This document shows positions 1-10,100 of a stretch of DNA of 64,000 bases, piece after piece (the first letter of the stretch is position 1; each line of letters starts with the position of its first letter). This DNA comes from Sarcocystis neurona (taxonomy: Eukaryota > Apicomplexa > Conoidasida > Eucoccidiorida > Sarcocystidae), in the NCBI GenBank assembly GCA_000727475.1, contig KL647310.1, positions 1,446,849 through 1,510,848 on the forward strand, read 5' to 3'. A program made the position numbers and the translations under genes. A model generated the notes under the pieces. It saw nothing but the letters and a program-made list of their open reading frames with translations, did no database searches and was not told the origin of the DNA.

Positions 1-1189
1 GTGCACCTTTGGTGCAAACACTGCATCGACACTGTCCTGATTCTGCTTCAGAAGAGGCCGATCATCGAGAACTCCAGCAATGTGGAATACTCCCCTAAGC
101 GGAGGAAGAGCCAGCACACGTGAAGTTACTGAGCAAACCAGCGTCCCCCTTTGGAGTGCTTGGAGAACAGTCTTGAGATCTGTCTTATTGGCGACGTCGC
201 ATTTTACTGTGGCCACCTGTGTGGTTGAGTTCTGCAAAATTAATTGCTTCCAGTCCTCGCTTTGCTCACTCGTTGGTGTAGGCCGTCCAGAGCGAGAGAG
301 TAAGACTACGGCCTGCGCTCCGCGTCGTGCGAGCCACCTGGCCACTACTAAGCCGAGCCCGCCCAGGCCGCCGGTGACAAGGAATGTCCCCTTAGTTTCG
401 AACGTCAACGACGCCTGTGCCGAATTCTTCACGTCATCTGGTGTGTACTGCAGCAAACGTGGAATGTACAAGTTGTTACTTCTCACAGCCATCTCATTTT
501 CGCATACTCGCTGGGGCGTATCACGAGTGAACCCAGTTGACTGTGCATCCGCACAAAGTTGACTGACAACTGTGAATACCACCATGAGAGCTTCACAAGT
601 AGCGGAAAAGGACTCACACCGCTGTTCAATGTCAAGGTAGTGCAGTGGAACGAACGCATTTAGAAGGGACTCCATCTCTAGTTTCGCTGTCCTACACAGT
701 CCCAGCACTTCGCCGTGTACGGGAGTAAGCGAAGAAGTCGTTTCTGCGTCGTGAATCTGGAGGGCACTGGAAACCAAAAACGTTGGTGGCATGAAGGCTC
801 CGACTTCGGAGTCCGCGATCCACCGCGTGAGCCCCTGAAGCAGCAAGAGCATATCACTCGTGCAACGTCCTGCAGACGAAGTTGCATTCAAGCCTCCGAC
901 GTGAATGATTGCGTTCCACTTGTGTCTTTGGAGTATCTCGATTATGTTCGCATCACTGGTAAGCTCTGACACGCAACAGACACGCGCAGGTAGCTGGCTA
1001 CCACAGGTGTCCAGCCAGGGAGTTACGTAATCTAACATATCCACCGGAAGTCCGCATAGCAGCCACCACTGTGAAGAAGGACTGAGCCGGTGGTCAAACG
1101 AGAACTCCTTCAGTCGCCTTAGCCGCTGCCAATCTGTGAACCACAGCACATTAGAACTGTCGTATTTTCGAGTGTCACTCATGAGGTCT
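1..1189 (-). other. Pseudo-KR structural region and start of ketoreductase, cut by window edge
   Basis: After DH3 come about 260 residues typical of the KR structural subdomain (for example GEVLGLCRTAKLEMESL). The NADPH-binding Rossmann motif VTGGLGGLGLVVARWLA follows at about 390-350. The frame stays open to base 1, where it reads FHIAGVLDD...FAPKVH. The catalytic Ser/Tyr part lies outside the window. No enoylreductase is seen before the KR. Confidence 0.9.
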
Positions 1190-4100
1190 GCACTCTTCAC
1201 ACGGCTTAATATCAAACCCTTCACCATCAAGTAGATCTGCCCGCCTCTGTTGTAGAGGACGCAGTTTGCCGTCCTAGTTTTCTTGTCAGCATCGAGCAGT
1301 CCCGTAGGCAGCGTCACATGGCCCCAGCATTCTTTGATCCCAGGTGGTCTGCTGATCAGAGTAAGCTCTTCAATACCGACGGGTACATACACATACCCTT
1401 CTTCGACATGATCAAGCAGGAGGAAGCCTGCGGCTTGAAAGAGACCATCCAGTAAGGCAGGATGCAGCACATAACCCTCCACAGCTGGCGAGAGGTGCCC
1501 AGGACACCGCAGTCGCACCAGTGCTTCAGTGTCCCGTTTGTGGAGGAGTGATATCGTCTGGAAAGTGGTCCCGTACTGCCACCCTACGTGTCGAAATGTA
1601 CTGTACATTGACTCAACACACTGTCTTGTGCAATTCTGGAAAGATGACAGTAGGTCGGGGAGCGAGACGACGTCTCCCAGCGCCTCTCGCCCGTCTGGCA
1701 GGAGCTGCAGAGTGGCTCGCGCGTGCGACGAGTCGCTGTCGCTTTCAGTTTGATTCCTCTCCAGCAATCGGCTTGTTACTTTCACTTCGTACGCCTGATC
1801 CACGGACCTTGCCTCGTGGCAAATTTGCAAAAAGCTCAGCGGGAACGGATACGCATTCTTTGCGTCTTGGATATCCACTGGAACTGGGAGCACGAGAGGC
1901 GCAAAAATTTTCATATTGCGGATCGCGACACCCAGGTTAGGGTGTATCGATGTTTTGTTTCGCGCATGCAAGTCATACCCAACCGCCACCATGGAATCAA
2001 CAAACGCGGCACCAGGGAGTAACGGTATTCCTAGAATGACATGTTCACGCAGACCTGTCAAGATGTCCTCACGCACCGTAACCTGGTATTTAGAGATGTT
2101 TCCAGAAATACTGGCGCCTGCTTCCCGGGTGCCCACTAGAGGGTGAGGCGCGCTCGCCCAAGAAAAGATCCTGCACGCAGGGGAAACGCAACCGGACAAC
2201 GATGAAATGAATTCGTGGTGCCCGGTCTAACACTCGGTGGTTTCTCCAGGGCGAACGGCGCACTGAACACGCACCTGTGGTTCCACTGGCGCCTTCTGCG
2301 CTGGTTCTTCTGCTGGTGACTCCATTGCGTTAGATTGACGTTCAAAAGTAGGTCATCCGCATCCAGGACGCACTCTTCGTGTAAGAACGAGCACGGCCGT
2401 TGCTTCCTATCAGGGCCACAAAGGAAACACGTAACACACTTGATAGGCGATGGCGATAACTGATTCCTTCCAATATGCTTATGTCTGACTTCTGAGTTCG
2501 CACTCGCAATAAAATTTACTGCGTCCCGGTGTAGCACAGTTTTTACAATATTGTTTGTCCAGTAGGAGGGATCTTTTAATTCACTTGCAGAAGCGACACG
2601 ACCCAAGACCGTTGACACGTACGGCACTCGGGGATCGGAGAGCCGAATATCTTCAAAGAGCTGCTGAGCACACGTCACACAGCCGGCCATCAATGGGGAA
2701 TGATACGCGTGAACGACGTTCAGGAATTTGGCCGTAGAGCGGACCCCTAGGTAAGTCAACACCTCCTCGACCTCGGATCGTCTTCCTGATATAGCAACAT
2801 TTTGCGGCCCATTATCGGCTGCGAGCGCAACAGAGCTCAGATGGGACAAGTCTCCTCCGTTCAACGCCTGTCGCACTCTTGAAGCAGAGAGGCAACATGT
2901 GGCCATAGCTCCATCTTCCTTCGTTTGCTCGGCTAAGAAACGAGCGCGATGGGCGAGGATTTTTAGTGCGTCTTTCCAGTCCAGAACTCCCGCCGCTGCG
3001 GCTGCTGCGTATTCGCCAGTGCTATGACCAAGCACTGCGGACGGCACTAGACCTTTTGTCTGCAGCGTGCGACTCGCTGCATATTCTGTAACGAAAACCA
3101 TCACCTGCCAGTAGCCTGACGCTGCCAGCCGATTCTGTAGCTCGTCCAGGTCTGATCCTTCTTCCGGGTAAAGTATATCTTCAAGGGTATTGCCCAAATT
3201 TTCCGGAATCAAGCCTTCCCTTGTCAAAAACTCTGAACAATCAGACACCGTTTTCCGGAATACTGCTTCTCCTCGGTATAGCCGTCGTCCCAACCCCACA
3301 CATTGCGAACTTTGTCCACTGAAAAACCAGGTCGTATTTGAGAATGCTAACCCCTCCTGATGTATTGCATTGCTTTCGGAGTGAACTGTGTGATGGTCAG
3401 GCGCTTCGAGCACCGCATGAGCATTAGAGCCACCAAATCCGAAAGAACTCACACAGCCTACTAACGATCCCGCCGCTTCTCGAAAGCCCACTTTCTCCAG
3501 CTTGCAGGGCTTAGACGGGAATAGAAACGGTCGCCGATTATCAGCCGTCGATACCTCAATGTGAGGATTGAAACGGCAGAGGTGCAGATTAGGTGTGACC
3601 GTTCTGTGTTTCAGAATCAGAATAAGCTTGATCAGTCCTGCTATGCCGGCGGCACCTTCAGTATGGCCAATGCAAGACTTGAGAGCTCCGAGTAGTAGTG
3701 GCGCGTCCATAGCGTGGCCACTGCCGTAGACGGCCTGGAGCGCTCCAACTTCTATCGGATCCCCTAACGCCGTCCCTGTACCATGAGTTTCCACGAAGGC
3801 GACCCGGTCTGTGTGGCTTAGTCGTGCGCTTTTCAGTGCAGCGCGCATTACAGCTTGCTGAGCTGGACCATTGGGGGCTGTAAGGCTTGCACTACGTCCC
3901 ACGTGGTTGGCAGCGGCACCCCGAAGTATAGCGTACAATGGCTCTCCTGTATCGTGCGTCACACCTGGGAGTCGCCGGAGGACTACGGCACCGCAGCCCT
4001 CACTCCTTACGTATCCATTCGCATTTGCGTCGAATGTTTTGCAACGGCAGTCAGGACTGAGCATCGTTGCCTTGCAAATTTCTATGTAACACTCAGGCGT

Positions 4101-7100
4101 TAAGAGCAGGTTGACGCCAACTATAAGGGCAGTGGTACAGGAGCTGGCGGTGAGCTCGTTAAATGCGGCCGTCAAAGCAACGAGCGAAGACGCGCATGCT
4201 GCGTCGATGGTCAGGCTGGATCCTGTAAAACCCAAGCAATATGAAATCCTGTTTGATAGTATGGAATTGTTTGCTCCACTGCAGGAATATGCCGAGATCG
4301 ATGAGAAGTCGCGCGGTAGAGAGTCCGTATTCGTCTTCCCCACTGCGACGAAAACTTCAGCACTTTTTGATGAAGCACTCAGCACGCCCGCATCATCGCA
4401 TGCTTCAACTGAAACCTCAAGCGACACACGCTGGCGAGGGTCCATTTCCCGTGCCTCAGCCGCAGAGATTCCGAAAAAAGAGTTGTCAAAGTGCTGCGCT
4501 TCGTCGATAAACCCTCCTTCACGCACGTATATTTTGCCCTTCACGTCCGGATCCGGATCATAGAGACCGTGCAGGTCAAAACGGGATAACGGAATAGGAC
4601 CTATGCAGTCATGAGAGTCGCGAAGCACGTCCCAGAATTCTTCGTTGTCATTTGCGGACCCTGGGAATCTGCAGGACATGCCTACAACAGCCACACGGCT
4701 GCATCCCTTGGCCGCTTTGCACAATATATCACTAGAGGTACTTGGCGGCTGAGTTTTTTTCAGGCCGACTTGGTGGTCCGTAATATAACTAACCAAAGCA
4801 TTGAGTGTAGGATAGTCAAACAGCATTGTAGCGGGCAGCTTTACACCGAAGGTTTGTTGGAGAGCGTCTCGAAATTCAACAGCTGCAAGCGAGTCGATGC
4901 CCAGCGCTTGTAAAGGTGAGTCGGGCAGAGGATTCGCTCCACCACCAAGTATCTGCTTGACTACAGCAACAGCAAGCGGCATTATATCCTCAGGACGAAT
5001 TTCACCAGTAACTCTTTCATATGGCTCAGAGGATGCAGAACCTATAGAGCAGTCCGCTGTTACATTGTCCAGTTTCGAGACTACGGGCTCGTCTGCCACT
5101 GGAACCTCCCTGCGTGTGGTGTTCGGTGCAGCACGACGAAGCATTGTAGAGCCTAGATGTACATCGTCCATGTGTAACATTACGCTGCCCAGCTCGTCGT
5201 AAAGACAAATCGCTGCCCTCCTTACCAACCCTCTTCGGCTGACGTCGGGCGGATTCGTCACCTTGACGTGTCCCCACAAATTTCCACGGAGCCGTGTGCG
5301 CTCCGGTACAGTGATGGTACCCACCGCAGCAACCGTCAACGACATACCAGTAGAGAACAGCAGGCTGCTCTCTGCTGCGCTCATCGCTACTAGTAGTAGA
5401 TCACACACTATACAGGGGTGCAAAATGTAACCTTCAGGCGCCGGGGGCAGGCTGCTTCCATCGATGCGCACGAGCGCTTCATCGGCCACTTTGATTAACG
5501 ATTTTACACTTTTGTAGGGTGGACCACAAGTGCTTTTCGTCATGCTGTCACACCGTATCCATCCGTCCTCTGCGCCTGCTTTTCCGAATTTGGAGAGGAG
5601 GACGGACAAAGCTGTTGTCCGTGTGGAAGCTTCACCCGAAGCTTGAATAACAGTACAGTCTGCCATAATCCTCGCGTCGTTCACGGCGCGGCCGTGTGGA
5701 CCGCTGTACAAACTGGTAACTGTCACAGCGGAGTGCTGACAGTTCGTTACTGCACGGAAGCACAAGTCCACTTCGTCGGAGGCGTGTTCTGAGGACGCAC
5801 TAGTCACCAACGCATGCATGTCCTCATACACGCGGAAATCCTTAAGGCGCACCGCCGCAGTGCTCCCACTTTTCCTCTCACTACTCTGGATGATGAGCCG
5901 CCCAACAGCAACCAGAGCGTCTATAATGGATCCAAGAATATGCACACGCCTGTCCTGTGGAAGCTCTCCATAAAATTCGAGTAAATCCGGCGTCTTGATC
6001 CTTGTACAGAATTGAAGACAGTTCTCCTCGGTACACTGTTTTGGACCCACCAGCGGATGCGGAGTGAGACACCAAGGAAATTGCCTGAAACAGATGCACA
6101 CGAACACGATAGCGCGTGATTAGCTTTCTCTTCCTCTAGCAGCTCGCAGATGAGAGATGCTTGTTTACCTGTGAGACCACCTGTGTCGCGGCACAGTGGT
6201 GCGCTTCCGTCCGTGTCCCTCTTTCTCGGGTAGGAGTTTCTCAATTACTTCACAGTAGTCCGCAAAGCAATTTGTATCCAGAATAGACACCCAGTGGTAG
6301 GACTGGTGTACTCCTGAGCACAAACACGCCTGCCCTAGGGAGACGAGGACTGGGCGCGGACCAATTTCAACGAAAATGTGGCCATCACCGCCGCAGTGGT
6401 TCACAACAGCAGTGAGAGCCTCAACGAAGCGCACGGGAAGGACTAGCTGCTGGGCCCAGTATGCAGGGTCTTTCAAGTCGCCCGCGCAGGTAACACGGCC
6501 TAGCACTGTAGACGCGTACGGTACCACGGGGTCCGAAATATGAATCTGATTGAAAAGCTTCTGAACACCCGTCACAGCGCCCGCCATCAGGGGAGAATGA
6601 AAGGCGTGAGAGACATTGAGAAATTTTACGGCAGAGCAAACACCCAGATAATCCAGCAGTTCTTTGACTTCCGACCGACTTCCCGCTACAACAACATTCT
6701 GTGGCCCGTTGTCAGCTGCGAGTGCGACAGATTTCAGATGGGACAAGTCTCCCCCGCTCAGAGCCTCACGCACTCTCGCTGCAGACAGCCGACACGCTGC
6801 CATAACGCCATCCTTCCGTGGTTGTTCTGCCATCAAGCGGGCACGGTGTGCGACGATTTTTAGTGCATCCTTCCAATCCAAGACCCCTGCCACCGTCGCA
6901 GCTGCATATTCACCCAGACTGTGACCCAGCACTGCAGAAGGGAACACACCTTTTCCCTGCAGCATGCGACTGACTGCAAGCTCAACAACAAAAATTGCGA
7001 CCTGCGAGTATTCTGTCTCTTGTAGGAGACGCTCGGTCTGCTGTAGGGCTTCACCGTTTCCGCCATAGAGGATTTGTTCAAGTGTTTCACCCCCGCTTGT

Positions 7101-10100
7101 TGGGATCAGACCCTGCTCTGCCAAGAAGTCTGAACAAGAAGAAACCGTGTTCCGGAAGACTTCCTCCATCTCGTACAGCTGCCGGCCCATCCCCGGGTAC
7201 TGCGAACCTTGTCCAGTAAATAACCAGATCCCTTTCGAGGGAGGCGACAGCACATTCTTCTTGTTGACCTTTTCGACTTCACCTTCTCCATCGTCAGGCA
7301 CGCACGCCATCTCCACCACCGCGTGAGCATTAGAGCCACCAAATCCGAAAGAACTCACACAGCCTACTAACGATCCCGCCGCTTCTCGAAAGCCCACTTT
7401 CTCCAGCTTGCAGGGCTTAGACGGGAATAGAAACGGTCGCCGATTATCAGCCGTCGATACCTCAATGTGAGGATTGAAACGGCAGAGGTGCAGATTAGGT
7501 GTGACCGTTCTGTGTTTCAGAATCAGAATAAGCTTGATTAGTCCTGCTATGCCGGCGGCACCTTCAGTATGGCCAATGCAAGACTTGAGAGCTCCGAGTA
7601 GTAGTGGCGCGTCCATAGCGTGGCCACTGCCGTAGACGGCCTGGAGCGCTCCAACTTCTATCGGATCCCCTAACGCCGTCCCTGTACCATGAGTTTCCAC
7701 GAAGGCGACCCGGTCTGTGCGGCGCAGTCCTGCGCTTTTCAGTGCGGCGCGTATGACAGCTTGCTGAGCCGGTCCGTTGGGGGCCGTAAGGCTTGCGCTT
7801 CGTCCGACATGATTTTGAGCAGTCCCTGCGAGCCAGGCGTAAGGGTGCTGCAGGGCGCCAGCTCTTTTACTCGACAGCCTCTGGAGTACAACAGCACCAC
7901 AACCCTCGCTTCGGACGTACCCGTCGGCGCTTGCGTCAAAGGTCTTGCATCGACAGTTCGGACTCAGCATCTTCGCTCTGCAGTAATGCAGAAACACTTC
8001 TGCTGTCAGGATGAGCTGGACACCACCTACAACAGCAATGTCACATTCCCCCGTGACAATAAGCCTTCGGGCTGCGTCCAGAGCTACAAGAGAGGAGGAG
8101 CACGCCGTGTCTACTGTAAGACTAGGGCCACGCAAACGAAGACTGTAAGACACTCTGTTGGATAGTAGAGCAGGCGATACGCCAGGTCCAGAGAAACTGG
8201 ATGTGGGGACAGATTTCTGTTGCAGGAATGTGCTCCAATCATTACCGCTGCATCCAATTAAGACGGCCACGTCTTTGGACTGAAGGTATCCAGACGAGGT
8301 CATACACGCATCGTTGAATGCTTCGAATGAGACTTCCAGCATGTGACGCTGGTGCGGATCAACATGACAGACTTCTGCGTCCGATATGTTAAAGAACTCA
8401 CTATCGAAAAATTCCACTTGTGACAGCGTCCCTGCTTCCCGAATGTATATTTTCCCGGTAGCATCCATATCTTTGTCGTAAAGTGACGTGAGACTAAAGC
8501 GATTGCACGGAATCTCTTTGATGCAGTCTCTCCCGGCCTTCACTGTCTCCCAAAAGACTTCAGTCCCCCAGCGGCCGCCAGGAAATCTGCATGCTAACCC
8601 CACAATGGCTATAGCGTTGGAGGTATCGTGGATCGACGTCACACAAGCATTTGCAACGTCCGACGTTTGTTGGGTATTTGGTACCTGTCCTGTCTTGTTA
8701 AGCAGAAAGCTACACACATCCTCGACGGTAGGATAGTCAAACACGAGCGACGCAGGCAATCTTTCGCCTAGCATTTCTTGAAGGGAGTCTCGGAACTCCA
8801 CAGCGCCTAAAGAATCAACACCGAGACTTTTGAAAGGGACGTCCACTGGGATATTTTGGCATCCCTTCAGCACTGCTTTCAAGGCAGCAGTTACAACATG
8901 CTGGATCAACGGCTTGCGCAGTACTTCGCCTTCACACGAAGATGTGGTTTCCTCTCCATCGTCATCTACCACCTCATTTTTGCTTCCGTCGTTCTCATCG
9001 CTCTCTGATGAAGTGAACTCTTCTGTCGATCCCGACTGATTTGCGGACGTGGTATCTCCGCTCATTAGCGCAGTGGGGTGAACGACTGCGTGAGTGTCTG
9101 GTGAGGGTGAACAATGGGTGATCAGGTCCTCACGTTGACCGCGGAATTCAGGCCCTTGAGGAGTGCAGGTTCCAGACGAGAGAGCGCTGAATCTACGCAG
9201 GAAGGCAGAAGTTGCTGCGACCTTTTTCTCGGCAGGAACTGTTGCGCTATGGCGGCGGCGAAAAGGAGCTTTTTGCGGTGTGGGAGGGGTTTGGTGAAGC
9301 GCAAGGCCGCCGAAGACGTGCGGAAGGGTGCTTGTGAAAATGGGGAATACGGTGTGGTCCCATTGGTGACGCTGGCTCAACGCGAAATCCGCCTTGGGGG
9401 CGTGAGCGGCTCTTTCAATTATAACGTGCGCGTTGCATCCGCCCAAGCCGAAAGAACTGACACAAGCGAAATATTTTTCCTTCGGCTCCAGCGGCGTGAT
9501 CGCCGTGGGTATTACATAGCTAAAACCCTGGTCGTCAATAAGCGGATTGATTTGTTTAAAATGTAGTGTTGGTGGTACTTGGCTGTTGCAGAGAACGAGA
9601 ATGGCTTTCAACAAGCCGGCGGCGCCTGCACAACCTTCCAAGTGCCCAATGTTGCTTTTGCAAGAACCTATCAAAAGGGGAGCACTGTCTGTACGAGAAG
9701 ACGCGAACACCGCTTTGATCGCGCGGAATTCTATCGTGTCTCCAAGCTTCGTGCCCGTTCCATGGGCTTCGAAATAATCTATGTTTTGAGGCTGAAGTCC
9801 ACCTAGACCCAAGGCCCCCTGCAGCAGCTTCCGCTGCGCTACATCGCTGGGCGCCGTCACCGACAAGAGGTGTCCATTGTGGTTGGTCATGTGACTTCTC
9901 ACAACAGCCAAACACCTGTCCAGTGCTTCCTCGGCTGCAGATGGCATTTGTTCCAGTATGAACGCCACTGCGCCTTCCCCCCGGCCGTACCCGTTCGCGG
10001 CCGCATCGAACGGACGACATCGAGAATCAGCAGCCAGCATCCCGGCCGCGCAGAGAGCGATAGTGGGTTCCGGCACGAGCATCAAACTCGATGATGCCAC

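Noticed and set aside
80..2146. Several plus-strand open frames of 60-160 codons at the left edge
   Set aside because: The minus strand over the whole stretch encodes uninterrupted DH and KR domains of the PKS, so these are shadows.
4111..4563. 150-codon plus-strand frame
   Set aside because: Antisense to KS3; no independent evidence.
7689..8165. 158-codon plus-strand frame
   Set aside because: Antisense to KS2 and part of the conserved KS coding sequence.
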